64,000 nt of DNA, from NCBI GenBank assembly GCA_000333855.2, contig KV784176.1:90739-154738 (forward strand), given 5' to 3'. The notes under the pieces are model-generated. The model was not told the DNA's origin. It was given only the letters and a program-made list of their open reading frames with translations, and searched no databases. Both the position numbers and the translations under genes were made by a program. The stretch comes from Endotrypanum monterogeii (lineage: Eukaryota; Euglenozoa; Kinetoplastea; Trypanosomatida; Trypanosomatidae). This document shows positions 51,401 to 60,284 of this stretch, in pieces. Each line of letters opens with the position of its first letter. The stretch's first letter is position 1.

Positions 51401-51699
51401 CCGATGAGAGCGACTCGGACGACGGCGGGGTTGTGGAGTGGCTTCACGAAGACAGAAAGTCTGACGTCAACGGCTCGGCAGGGATGCACCAGGTCGCATC
51501 TCCAAGATCCCAGGGGCGGCAGCAGCCGCCGCCGCAACAACAAAAATATGCAGCTGCTGCGGTCTCATCTCAGTGGCAGGCTCGAATCGATGGCACAACG
51601 TGGCTGGAGCGGGTTATTTTTGAGTACGTGGAGAGGGTCATTTTGTGCCCAGCTGGAACCTCTACATCCCCTTCCGCCTCCGCCTCCCGTATCGTCTAA
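45460..51699 (+). CDS. Membrane-anchored alpha/beta hydrolase (ABHD1/3/YheT-like), 2079 aa
   Basis: The first in-frame ATG is at 45460. It opens with one or two membrane helices (residues ~2-40, SVTSFIAYVLLCVYYASRTT and FFVEIIFFLPFYYF), like the N-terminal anchor of ABHD1/ABHD3. Pieces of an alpha/beta hydrolase fold are spread through the protein. ASAVVVLLLCPSLLQGSGLY (~residue 720) resembles the strand before the oxyanion loop. VYIVAVGWSEAASPLLELAI carries a nucleophile elbow with S984. VPTLLIHARDDPVAP (D1810/D1811) and RRGSHAVFMEG (H1840) give the acid and His. So a triad is present, but the elbow is GWSEA instead of GxSxG. Known relatives have ~400 residues; here Ser/Pro/Gln-rich insertions make up most of the length. 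Substrate unknown; relatives act on phospholipids or acyl esters. Confidence 0.75.
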   Translation: MSVTSFIAYVLLCVYYASRTTLIFFVEIIFFLPFYYFVERHDIPSVWLGRRGEAQVQPVHLAAPYLTKNSREHDVLNGSDTIGVMEVSAGVELRSDITRKAVDSVCVVSRKAIRRIQSLRTEERSSWWWPQVGRCRDPLSPTPSSEAPHQRQQQPGHPIPRSSNNRPWLSVTQSRHDVSLDDSDSAMATNGPWPQDGKKTMPREKALQRHPTSTPKFSVGREASPADLTTTATTPLSTLVRPRALSVGASALDITPLLSSETYTGSVLMPIDPPSTTTQTSEAMQWLQSPQRRLVGCDFLEKDVSCTSFMELLSGSAREVVDGDHQFPSVTDAFFRDVDLNVLHSAEALQRHGYLPASLHGRGGLAQVKGFVSPHGSHPQSKAVPRRVSPSSGPVERSIGALQDYICATVPAWCNVVVQPIPLRQSATHGDPISSSSAYVRGQYGFLPPWYAVHARAQLLLALADPLLRIAAEVMCCRGWVTSAKCSPEQMESSQNKGANTVGSVTAACVGEGPRSPDNTRAISSPALTVHPPRQSITAFFLGPIFLCFRILRDLVYLAMHHFRAVGPHRDTPCMHFASPFAAGTSSTDGGLHILRRLKCKVKAQVHRYTMDTQHSFETLRTEELAQTTVSPVAATKHLGGSITLPQHGLSGMTTSRVRVPGAARSRDHATSLSPPLSSAMPCAPPCRRSVGVCWLHGRRPPMWSAAPPGNRCTTSPSHLPSPTTASAVVVLLLCPSLLQGSGLYPHTVTRLSHLCQLLTLVGAWQSGLATDTTTTTTAPGGDGDGDGGGPPRPCRGDFLMKTSTMTNAAQSRDNSTRIDLLSSNIAPGKKKTCAAANPCASINSSKGIPFAGSDDNYQAPPQDSHHAVPPVTSCSLYPAVQWYAAVPVVELRAPATSQDGDDDVSMPPLTLRDLRQVVGLLRRKLELGPAPPENVSDPFSSAAVGDANFPSSHDQSFAKGASAEIPGFQAPTRQVYIVAVGWSEAASPLLELAITQQQQQQHQTPTSNGIKSGGGSPSAQPPAARLDGVVCLSHTLSSTFQLLPQQHAQTVVLEHTAVSSPLLTSPFAQVSRRRAADTGGDGSSGGTSSPINSSLSAPSPMASRLHASLHMPRILSRLTTGPARLLLLLTRMQLIADALLSHRQHQEWVHRGGKEMLTPVRTPEASGVCWPPGMPISTPPKAKTHRRPGASWKGVGCPEPPGISFYHILHLFREAREEVNRAQSGLNRASVTWIHHQQRQHQQQSLTQSVHRRAGVNMSFFTSMGSLSAVMSSVPDRRVELGTTRGATRGQHVHSILSPATTVSLSSVSAGATRFPGTTTNGLAQHNPHFVPVSKFARHLPCLGSLPSAPLGTPLSNAASPKVFAGASVRASPRRDHGNESHANIPVTLSSCGGGGLMLSSWRSDQGPVPSHEQPQSLSRGYLDSCALPIAMPPDHLQDTSVSWALPRLETAMDWEELAQSPLMTKVQQQQRLEVANATANDLPSLLSANNVTLVSSSGSPRRIRSTSRFEGETIWFTANGSTATAPSSVVGNRHHVSRLHMSTDDVIASCTLQVVSPTHRPAVHFPGKEGTTVAVSPAVTPHSAPPPSYREWCSDTVDENTFVSAGDGACSASSVAVPLMQSTGFCTALESDRDSSEDTSADVFSGSENPCSEQFGSFDAPPVLSLTNSQLVSRADATQAFMPFTPTVDGNTSELCAAGAEGEQGATPSSSGQPASKGSVLPCPAKPATPARSPASRSNPPSISPQLESTVAMPHLEDQNPIPYPAPSRVSALSPQTAALVELRVRSAQHAALVQRITVPTLLIHARDDPVAPISTVPFTLLQANPWITTVLTRRGSHAVFMEGVSEVWRRPRLVLTERVCPADTGRPLHSTGAAAERGYWPGRVFDDVCIGSSAQIKPRRGSLSVSSNGGRSNTQPLPPAFPAMTTSPGASAVGVAAQTHGLSSSPQERSLNLSGSGHKKNFSFVQFSNSSSSEDFATDESDSDDGGVVEWLHEDRKSDVNGSAGMHQVASPRSQGRQQPPPQQQKYAAAAVSSQWQARIDGTTWLERVIFEYVERVILCPAGTSTSPSASASRIV

Positions 51700-52755
51700 C
51701 ATGTCTTCAAAAAAAAAAAAATAAAACTGTGTCCGCGGCTTTTCAGTCAACCTTTTCCGCCTCTACTGATGACTGGGGAGGGAGGGGAAAGAGGTGGAGG
51801 AGCGGGGTGCTGCACCGCGGCTGAATGTAGAGAGGGCGGAGAGGGGTCTTTCTGCGGTGACGTCTTTTTTTTTTTCTTGACGCCTTGGAATGCAGAGATG
51901 TTCCCTCTCCTTTGGTGTGCTCTGTCCTCATGTCTTGCTCTTGTTTTTGTTTTTCTTCATGTGAATATGGATTCTGCGCGAGCATTCTTCAGAGATGCGC
52001 GTGTCGACTGACTCCGCCCAGCTCACTTTTTTGTCCGTTTTGTTTTTCGCCGTTAGTGCTTCTCTCCGACTGCTTGGCAGCAGCGCACGCAACGCCCCTG
52101 TACGGGACGAGTCTTTGTGTGTGCGTGCGCGCAAAAAAGAAAAATATGTGGAGGAACCTGCGAGGGTGTGTGGGAGGAAGAGGGGGTAGATGCAGCCATA
52201 ACGCTACTCTTGAGTCCCCTCTCCTCTCCCTCCCTTCACGCTCCATCATGACCATCATCAACTCCGTCGGCCTACGTGTTACCTATTTTTTTAAAATGTC
52301 TCTTCCCCCCCCCCCCCCGTCGTGTACACGGCCCTCTTCGCCGATTTTTATCAGTGAATACTTGGGATCTCTTTTCTCTCCCCTTCGCCACTTTGGAGAA
52401 GAAAAAAATATATATATATATTTATGTATATACAAATATTTTTCGAAGGTGTGTGTGTGTGTGTGTGGGGGGGGGAGCGAGCGACGAGGAAATGCATTGC
52501 GGAATATGTCCTATTCAACATCCTCTTAAAAGCATTCTTTTCCTCGCTGAAATACTTTGTCCTGGACACTGCTACCTCGACACACTCCCCAGTCGAGGGG
52601 GTGAATGAGTCCGCTCATTCTTTAACTCATGTTCGCTTCTCAGTCAAGACACTTAGTTACACCTTCACGTTCATCTTCCACACAAACTCTCTCAGGTTTG
52701 CACCCAGGGTAGAGAAGTTTCGAGGGGGTGACACTACCGTTCCGTACTCACTCTG
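51700..52755 (+). other. Intercoding region, no gene seen
   Basis: An A run at 51708-51720, a C12 run near 52307, TA repeats near 52410-52424 and GT/G runs near 52450-52476. A pyrimidine tract (about 52663-52693) ends in AG at 52694-52695, 61 nt before the next start codon. Confidence 0.6.
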
Positions 52756-55700
52756 ATGAGACGTCAGCTACCTCAGCAGCTGGAGAGGCAGAGGGCGGTG
52801 TCGCCGCCGCTTCAAACGAATGTGCCCTCAACTTCCACTACGACAAGTAGGGAATGTTCGGGCCAAGGCCTGCAGGTCGGAGGCTTGTGCCCTCTTCCAT
52901 CCGCACGGACTAATTGTCGACAGTCGCAGAACCACTTTCCTGCGCGTACGATACCGTGCTCGTCATCGGCTCTCTTCAGGGAAGAGGGGGTCTTTGGGGG
53001 TGTTGGCTTGGTGGCCCATACACCTAGTATTGGTAACTGTCAAAGTATGTCGCGAAACGGTGGTTTGGGTTTACGTGCAGGCATCGACCGTGATGAGCAG
53101 AAAACGTACTTGGGTGGTGGGAGTGCCATCAGCGACAGAGAGGGGACGGAGGAAGAGGAAGAGTTGGGTAGCGTTTCCAGATCACATGTCCACAGTCCCG
53201 GTACACGGACAGATGATTGTCGAATTCCTTGCAGCGGTAGAAGCCCTCGTAACGGCGTCGGGCAGAGTCGCTGTGACAGCGAAAGCTCTGCCACCTCAAG
53301 CCTCGCTAGTGAATGGCACTACCCCAACGACTTTAGCTTTCTCTCCATCGCGATGTATCAGAACTCGGGCACAGAATCGCCGCCGAGCTCACAAATGTCA
53401 GCTCCACTTTCTGATCGCCACCGACATCGCAAGATAACCTCACCCCAAAGTCCAGTGCATACGTCGCAGGGTACCCTCACACCAAAATCTTCGCAGAGGT
53501 CGCCGCGATACCAACCGACATCGACATCCTCACAGTCTGGGAGTTTTTCAAGGAATTCTCCCTCCACAGCGGTTGCACCTTTGGAGCTCTCACGCCGCCC
53601 TTCCCTGGGTGTCGTCGCTACCAGAGGTGGCCGATTGCAGGTAACGGGCGACTGTGCTGCGCAGCTGCAAGGCGAGGGGGCGACTGTGGAGCCAGGAGTT
53701 CCCAGAAAATCTGGAGTGTATGTGCACGGCGGTAGTGTGCAAAGCGAAGGCGCCGGCCTCTCAAATGTTGCGAAGCTGGCTGACCGCGCTGAGCAAACGC
53801 AGTCGAACAGAAGTGACTGTGCTGGCCACATCGTTGCCATGACAGGTGCTCGCCGCCCCGGCACTGGCGACGACGCGGGCCCTCTGAAAAAAGAAGGCGA
53901 GTTTCGGTCTCGAGGTGCTCGGGGAGTGTTTAAGGAAACTGTGGGCGGCAGCGGTCCCGTCAACGCTCCTCTTGTTCAAACCTCACGCGTGGTGTCACGC
54001 CTGCGCCACCGTCGTTTCCGCGGGGACAGGAGGGAGGGCACAGCTGCACTGATCACCGATGAAGCGGCTGCCGCGTCTCCAAGAGAATCTGGCGGTCCGC
54101 AGTCGCGGCGGCCCGTGATTTCGTGGTGCTCTCGCGCGCGCGTGTGCGCCATGGCATCCGCTCCATCAGGGGAGTTGTTTACTGGGGGTGACCCTTCCGG
54201 TGCGATTGAGGTTTGGGACAGCCGAATCGGCAGACGGCTGGGTGCCCTACGGGGACATGTGGCGGCAGTGCTGTCGCTTAAGGTTTTGCCCCATTCTACT
54301 CTGCTGTTCTCCGGGAGTGCCGATCGTACGGCACAGCTGTGGGATGTGCGAACGCTGCAGAGTATGATCGTGCTCAAAGGGCATCGCGGTCTGATCACAT
54401 CGTTGGCAACACTGCACATGACGAATGTTGGGCTTCACCTTTTCACAGGTAGTGACGATGGCACAGTGCGGCAGTGGCAGGCTCTAACAGGTGCGTGTGT
54501 GCACGTGTACCAAGGCCATCGTGGTCCTGTTAACGTTGTGACAAGTCTTCTGCCCGACAAGTATATCGCCACGGGGGGATGTGACGGATTGTTTAAGGTG
54601 TGGAATGCCCAGACGCTGCGGTGTCTCAGCAGCGTGCCCGCCGTGCCATCGCGGGTGTCGTCCGGTGGTTTAGTGGGTGACGAAAGTCGTGCGCGACGCC
54701 AAGGCGTCAAACTGGGCGGGGCTTATCGTTGCGACGATGGGGTTGGCGAAAGCACTGCGACCAGTGGCAACGGATGTGTCTGGGATATCGCACAGCTGAG
54801 CGACAGCAACCAGTCACTCGCTACCGCGACCGACGATGGCGTGGTGCGACTCTGGGCAACGCAGCGGAATCGACATGCAGTGTTATTGAAGGAAATATGT
54901 ATTCCTGATATGCTTCTGAAGGCTTGTAGCGGCGCACGCTGCTTGCTGGCGTGTGGATCCTACCTGTTTGTCGGCGGCGCGCATGGTGAGCTATATATGT
55001 GGTACACGGCAGAGCTCCCACACGTTGACTCGGATACCCGCAGAGGCGTAGAGACATCCTGTTCTAGAATATGGGGCGGTGGCCTCGAGCCACGCACGGC
55101 TCCGTCGGATGTGGTTCCTCCTGCGAGCACCGAAAAAGTGGAGACGTACCGGGCTGCTTTTCTGTTTCACACGGCCGCGCTCACGGGCTTGGAGCGACAA
55201 GGTACACAGCTTTACAGTGCATCGCTAGATCACACGGTGTGTCGATGGGACTTGCGCAGTTTGGTGGCGCTGAACGATGATGCACTGGATGCAACGGCGA
55301 GAGTGCGGACCGGTGCCGGCTGCATCGGCGAGCGTTACGGAGCTCTGGACAGCGCTGCCGAAGGCCGGGTGCCGTTCGTTGAACGGCAAATCTCAGGTGG
55401 GCCGCTTTCGGCTAGATTTATGACGAATGGTGATGTGGTCGACGCCATGTCATCGTCATATTCGGGAGCATCACTTTCGCGGGCAGATATGCTGTTACAG
55501 GAAAGCCGCAGCGTCGGAGGGGCGACTGGCGACGCTGGGGGTATCGGTCTCTACACTGGCGCTGCGGGAACTCAATGGAATGGGGTCGGCTGTGCTGATA
55601 CGGTAACGAATCTGAACGCCGCCGAGACGGCAGCCGTATACGCGCAGTTGCCGCTGTCATTTGTTGTGCGCCAGTTTCGTGCGGCGGCCACTTCCCCCGT

Positions 55701-58695
55701 AGAGATTCGATCTTTACTGAGAACGGCGCTGCTGCTAGTGTACACCATCTTTTTGCTGCTTTTCTTCGGGCTAGGTCTAGCGCCGGTCTTTCAGCACAGT
55801 GTTGACATTGCTGTGGGTGTGTTCTCACTCACAGCTAATCATCCCTTCCCTAGCTTTGCACGACCACAAACTTTCCGCTCAATCCGGAACAGCGAGGACT
55901 TGTCACGGTGGCTCATCTTGCTGATGGAACAGCTTCACAGTTTCCAGGTACCTGTTCACCTCTCTGTCACGCGGAACCCCAACGTATCCAGCGTCGACGA
56001 TACTGCTCCGCTGCGCCACCCACGAAGGTCGCGAGGGAAAGGAGCAGTTGCCATATTTCAGGACACCGCTACCTGCATCAGCAGCGAGCACGAGATCGAC
56101 GGCATGAATGAGAGCATCCCCAAAAGGTTTACCGGTGCATCCGACAGCTTCCCGCCATCGTCGTCGTGTTCCCCTTCTGCCTCCGTGGGCCCACGCAAAG
56201 GCTACACCGGTGCCCTGGAAGATATTGTTGGTGTCCCTGCAATGCCCGGCGGTGTTGTGCTGTTGTCCAACGTGCGAGTGCGGGTAAAACACGTGACCAA
56301 CACAAGCTGCACGTGGAATCGCCATCTCCTCCATCGCCGCCTCGCGTCCACCACTCCCACAGCGGACACTACGGGGGTGGGTGCAACCCCCCTGTATGCA
56401 TGCTACGGACGTCTTGACCGCTCTACAACAGCTACAGATCCTCTCTGCGTCGCTGGTAAGGTGTCGGCGTCCATAGATGGCGAGTCAGCGCGCACCGGAG
56501 CGAGCTCGACGGCACCACAGCAGTGTTTGCCGTACATGTCCGAGGGGGCGGGTGTGTCATTTCATGGTCTTGCTGGTGTTTACGATAGTGGCGGTTACGC
56601 TGTCGACTTGGCTGTTGGCTTGCCCCATCCAGATGGCCCCTGGGTCTCCGAAGACCTGGAGGCTCTGCTGGGGTATCAATCACGGTTTATTGATGGGCTG
56701 CGTACACGTCTAGTGGATGTGCTGCTCTACACCTACCACATCCACTCACAAACGTTTTTGCAACTTCACTACTCGTTGGAGATGCCCGTGGCTGGGGTTT
56801 GGCTTCCAGCGACTGTCGCCCGCCCTTTCTTTGTGTACGGAGCGGACGACGCTCCCAGCGCCAGCGCCAGCGCCACGCTCGCCTGTGTGGTGGTTGATTT
56901 TTCACTCCTGATGTGCCTTCTGGCCTTGGTGCTGTATAACATAATGCTTGCGTACCGCATGAGAGAGCTCATCGCTTACTTGATGTCGGCCACTATTTTG
57001 CTTAACCTGATTCTCATAGTCTCGGGGATGTGCGTCGTTTCTTTTATGTTGCGCTGGATCTCCTCGAGTGCGGAGCTCAAGGTGGCCCAGCTGCTGCAAC
57101 GAAGGGCCAATATTCGCAACGAGGGCATCTCCAGCGCCACATGGAGCGACTCCTCCTCGTCTCTGTCGGCACCCCCAGAGATGAGCGCCGTTCTGTCCAG
57201 GCTCAGCGACGTGGAAGCCGCATTTCGCGCCCTCTCCACCTCCACCGCTGTCCACGCCATTTTTCTTTTTCAGGAGATCACTATGGTCTCGTGGAGGCTG
57301 ATCAACTTTTTGCAAGTGATGCGCGTAGTTATGCAGCAGATACGGCTATCCCTCCTCGTTGGTCTCGTGCTAATGGCGCTCTCTCTGACGGGTATTTCTC
57401 TCACGGTTCATTCCGTATACGGCTCCACACACATCACCTATGGTTCTGTCTCCCAGGTTTTCACGCACCTGCTGCTGTACTTGGGCCTCTGTCAGACGCT
57501 GAACGACCAGGTGTCGTCCCCGCTGTTGGAGGATCACCGAATCATTGGACGTCTCCTCATTTTATGGGTAAACTTTGTATTACGTTTGTTCTTCTACGCA
57601 TACGTTGTTGTGCAGGTCTGGGAGCGTTTTCAGGCAGTCGCCTCCTCGATACCCGCGATACCGGCGCGCGCGCGACTCGCGAAGTGGTGGCTCGATATCC
57701 GCTTCCAGTTCACGCTTATGCAACAGTCGCCGGCTCCAACGGCAACTTCCCATCTTTTTTTTTCGTCGTCGGCTATGTCGACAGTGTCGCTGTCTTCTCA
57801 GCAGCAGCAGCGACGCCGCGACGCGACACCATCGAGAGAGGCAGCAGGCAGCACTGCACGTATTATCGGGGATGGGAGGGCGGACCATCCCCCCGTCCAG
57901 CCGCCAACTATGGCGGTCTCTGAAGCAGCGAACACAATGACTTCTTGCGTGTTCCTGTTTGGCCGCGGTCGCCATGCCTCCCTTGTCGAGTATTTGTGGA
58001 AGCACCTCAAAACCCTCCAGAAACACCACGAGCGCACTCGTCCGCTATGTACAGGCGGTCAGTTGGTCGGTGAATCATTAGCGAGGGGTTGCTTAGGTTC
58101 ACAGCGAGGGTCTTTTGCGCCGTGGCGCAGCAGTTGTCAACATGGTCAAGGCAGTGACACCCCGGCGTCCGGGGACCTATCCTCGGCAGCAAATCCTCTG
58201 TCTATCAATAGGGAAGGGGGCCAAGGGGGTTTCTCCTTCACAGACAATCGCAGTGGTGGGCGGGGCTACAAAGACGCCGCCGCGTCTGTCCCTGGAGGTG
58301 CTTCCTCCGTCTCCACAGCTGGCTCTGACTCGGGCAGTGACGATGGCGCAGCTTGTTTTGAAGAGAACCCACAGCAACTCAGTCACCCGCAAGTGCGCCA
58401 GACAGACCTGCTTCTCTTCCTGCCGGAGGAGGCGCGGACCGCTTTTGCGCGCAGCGTGATCCAGCACACCTGGAGTAGCCTGACGTGGATGTATCACTAC
58501 GATCAGCAGCACGCTCGCATGCACGATGACGCAACGCGCGATCAAAGGCGTCGGCTAGATCAGGGAATTCTACGAACACAAGATGAGCTTGCGTCCCTCT
58601 ACGAAATCGTACGTGCAGCCCAGGCCCGCATGGCTGACCACGAGGCCCGCCTTCGACCCCTTGCGAAGGCGGTCGCTGCGGTCTCGCGAAGGTGA
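52756..58695 (+). CDS. WD40-repeat polycystin/TRP-type channel protein, 1979 aa
   Basis: A single frame joins two domains. Residues 1-455 are disordered (Ser/Arg/Gly). Residues ~457-840 contain seven WD40 repeats, enough for one propeller: GAIEVWDSR, RTAQLWDVR, GTVRQWQAL, GLFKVWNAQ, GVVRLWATQ, GELYMWYTA and HTVCRWDLR. A polycystin-type channel follows. The first membrane helix is at ~988-1012, then a large extracellular domain containing YDSGGYAVDL (from 1276) and FIDGLRTRLVDVLLYTYH, the hallmark stretch of polycystins (PF08016). Further helices are at ~1375-1397, ~1404-1432 and ~1500-1530. S5 is at ~1536-1555, the pore helix with LYLGLC around 1575-1579, and S6 at ~1596-1625. The cytoplasmic tail is partly coiled coil. 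Polycystins are Ca/cation channels often found in flagella. There is no break in the frame, so the fusion is not an annotation artefact. Confidence 0.82.
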   Translation: MRRQLPQQLERQRAVSPPLQTNVPSTSTTTSRECSGQGLQVGGLCPLPSARTNCRQSQNHFPARTIPCSSSALFREEGVFGGVGLVAHTPSIGNCQSMSRNGGLGLRAGIDRDEQKTYLGGGSAISDREGTEEEEELGSVSRSHVHSPGTRTDDCRIPCSGRSPRNGVGQSRCDSESSATSSLASEWHYPNDFSFLSIAMYQNSGTESPPSSQMSAPLSDRHRHRKITSPQSPVHTSQGTLTPKSSQRSPRYQPTSTSSQSGSFSRNSPSTAVAPLELSRRPSLGVVATRGGRLQVTGDCAAQLQGEGATVEPGVPRKSGVYVHGGSVQSEGAGLSNVAKLADRAEQTQSNRSDCAGHIVAMTGARRPGTGDDAGPLKKEGEFRSRGARGVFKETVGGSGPVNAPLVQTSRVVSRLRHRRFRGDRREGTAALITDEAAAASPRESGGPQSRRPVISWCSRARVCAMASAPSGELFTGGDPSGAIEVWDSRIGRRLGALRGHVAAVLSLKVLPHSTLLFSGSADRTAQLWDVRTLQSMIVLKGHRGLITSLATLHMTNVGLHLFTGSDDGTVRQWQALTGACVHVYQGHRGPVNVVTSLLPDKYIATGGCDGLFKVWNAQTLRCLSSVPAVPSRVSSGGLVGDESRARRQGVKLGGAYRCDDGVGESTATSGNGCVWDIAQLSDSNQSLATATDDGVVRLWATQRNRHAVLLKEICIPDMLLKACSGARCLLACGSYLFVGGAHGELYMWYTAELPHVDSDTRRGVETSCSRIWGGGLEPRTAPSDVVPPASTEKVETYRAAFLFHTAALTGLERQGTQLYSASLDHTVCRWDLRSLVALNDDALDATARVRTGAGCIGERYGALDSAAEGRVPFVERQISGGPLSARFMTNGDVVDAMSSSYSGASLSRADMLLQESRSVGGATGDAGGIGLYTGAAGTQWNGVGCADTVTNLNAAETAAVYAQLPLSFVVRQFRAAATSPVEIRSLLRTALLLVYTIFLLLFFGLGLAPVFQHSVDIAVGVFSLTANHPFPSFARPQTFRSIRNSEDLSRWLILLMEQLHSFQVPVHLSVTRNPNVSSVDDTAPLRHPRRSRGKGAVAIFQDTATCISSEHEIDGMNESIPKRFTGASDSFPPSSSCSPSASVGPRKGYTGALEDIVGVPAMPGGVVLLSNVRVRVKHVTNTSCTWNRHLLHRRLASTTPTADTTGVGATPLYACYGRLDRSTTATDPLCVAGKVSASIDGESARTGASSTAPQQCLPYMSEGAGVSFHGLAGVYDSGGYAVDLAVGLPHPDGPWVSEDLEALLGYQSRFIDGLRTRLVDVLLYTYHIHSQTFLQLHYSLEMPVAGVWLPATVARPFFVYGADDAPSASASATLACVVVDFSLLMCLLALVLYNIMLAYRMRELIAYLMSATILLNLILIVSGMCVVSFMLRWISSSAELKVAQLLQRRANIRNEGISSATWSDSSSSLSAPPEMSAVLSRLSDVEAAFRALSTSTAVHAIFLFQEITMVSWRLINFLQVMRVVMQQIRLSLLVGLVLMALSLTGISLTVHSVYGSTHITYGSVSQVFTHLLLYLGLCQTLNDQVSSPLLEDHRIIGRLLILWVNFVLRLFFYAYVVVQVWERFQAVASSIPAIPARARLAKWWLDIRFQFTLMQQSPAPTATSHLFFSSSAMSTVSLSSQQQQRRRDATPSREAAGSTARIIGDGRADHPPVQPPTMAVSEAANTMTSCVFLFGRGRHASLVEYLWKHLKTLQKHHERTRPLCTGGQLVGESLARGCLGSQRGSFAPWRSSCQHGQGSDTPASGDLSSAANPLSINREGGQGGFSFTDNRSGGRGYKDAAASVPGGASSVSTAGSDSGSDDGAACFEENPQQLSHPQVRQTDLLLFLPEEARTAFARSVIQHTWSSLTWMYHYDQQHARMHDDATRDQRRRLDQGILRTQDELASLYEIVRAAQARMADHEARLRPLAKAVAAVSRR

Positions 58696-59647
58696 TGATC
58701 AGGGGTAAGGAGACTGGCGGAGGGGCGGGGTGTCCGGGAAAAAAAAAAATACGGCCAACGAGAGGAGACTGCAGGCGCTGTTGGTGCATTTCCTTTCTTT
58801 TCTCCCTTATTGTTATTTTTATTGTTTGACCCACGCTCGGCCCCCGTCTCCATCTCCGTTTCTCCGTCTTCATCTATTGCACCCCTGTAGTGCTGATGAT
58901 GATCACGGCTCGTCATTTCTTATCGTCTTCCGCTTGGCCTAGGCAGACGGCGGCGGCGGTGGTAGTGAGGGACTGAAGTAATTGGTGATGGAGTGATGAG
59001 CTCTGGGGTGTAGTGGGGTGAGACAAAGAGAGACCCACCCTTTTTCCCCATGGACATTAGCTGCTTTTTTTTTGTTTGTGTGTGTGTGTGTGTGTGTGTG
59101 TTAGTTTTTCGTTATTTTTATTGGCTACGCTGCTTTCTTATTCACTTTTATACGGGTGACCCACCTCTGGTCTCCACGAACATTTAGTTTGGTCTCATTG
59201 CCCCACCCTTCTCCACTTCGAAGACGCGTCTAAGAGGCATAGGTGCGTTACTCTTTGCACCATTAATTATTTATTATTATTGCGGTTGTTGCATCATCAT
59301 ACACCTACACCTGAGTCGAGCATCTGTGGTACGTGCGTCCGATGAAGGTGCAGGTGCACAGAAGCCGCTTCATTTCATTTACAAAGCTCTGCATGTGGTC
59401 GTCGTCGTCTCACTTCTTTTGTGAGGTGTAGGTGATTTTTTTTTTGTTTTGCATCATACTCGCTGATGGAAGACATCTCGCTTTGCGCGGCGTACTGCTT
59501 CCTCTGCATATTTCTCTCGACTATTCCCCCCCCCCTTTTTTTTTCTTTTTCTCCCCGTCTTTTGTGAGGTGTTTGGGTTTTCTTGAGCCCGATTTCTGCA
59601 CGTGCTCATTCCTCCCTACCCCACCCTATCACCATACACACACACAC

Positions 59648-59684
<37 letters not shown>

Positions 59685-60284
59685 TGTATATATATGTATG
59701 TATGTATGTATGTTTGTATGTATTCATAGCGCAAATATATTCGGCTTTGAAAACAGAAAAGACGAGCACACACGAAACCGACTACGCGCGGCCTGCGATG
59801 TCTTCTGTTGGGTCATTGGGTGACGCTTCCTCCCTCCTCCCCTTTCTCACCACCACCATACGTTCATACACATCTCTCTGCTTGCTACGGTCATGAACTG
59901 TGTGCCTCAGTTCACCTGACACGTTTCTCTGATCCCCTCGATCGCAGGTGAACCCAAAAGAGTTGTCAAATTTCACATTTTTTTAAAGAAAATAAAAGCG
60001 GAAAAAAAAAGGTGGCAGGCCTGCGTCTAGCTACACACACACACACACACACACCAATAGCCAAAAGCCACTTTTTCAAAAATATATTTCATCACTGGAG
60101 TACACACGTTTTTTTTTCTTCTGTTTTTGTTTTTTGTTTTGCATTTTTCAACGGAAAAAAAAACGTTTGCGCCCAGTCGAGTAGAACAGAAGGGGCTGTG
60201 AAAGGAGGAGCGTAGAGGCAGGGCAGGGCAGGGCAGCGCGTGGGGGAGTGAGGGGGGGGGAGTGGGTGAGGGGGGCGGGGTGAA
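58696..60284 (+). other. Intercoding region (1.6 kb), no gene seen
   Basis: GT repeats (59076-59101), a TA/TG repeat block (59636-59724), T and A runs, and G-rich sequence just before the next gene (a GGGCA repeat near 60219-60235). A T-rich tract (60108-60150) precedes an AG at 60174-60175. No coding sequence is supported. Confidence 0.6.
59636..59724. repeat. CA/TA/TATG compound microsatellite
   Basis: CA units, then about 15 TA units, then TATG/TGTA units; partly self-complementary. Confidence 0.9.

Noticed and set aside
57030..57923. 297-codon ORF overlapping the channel pore region
   Set aside because: Shifted frame of the polycystin membrane segments; the main frame carries the pore and S6 signature.
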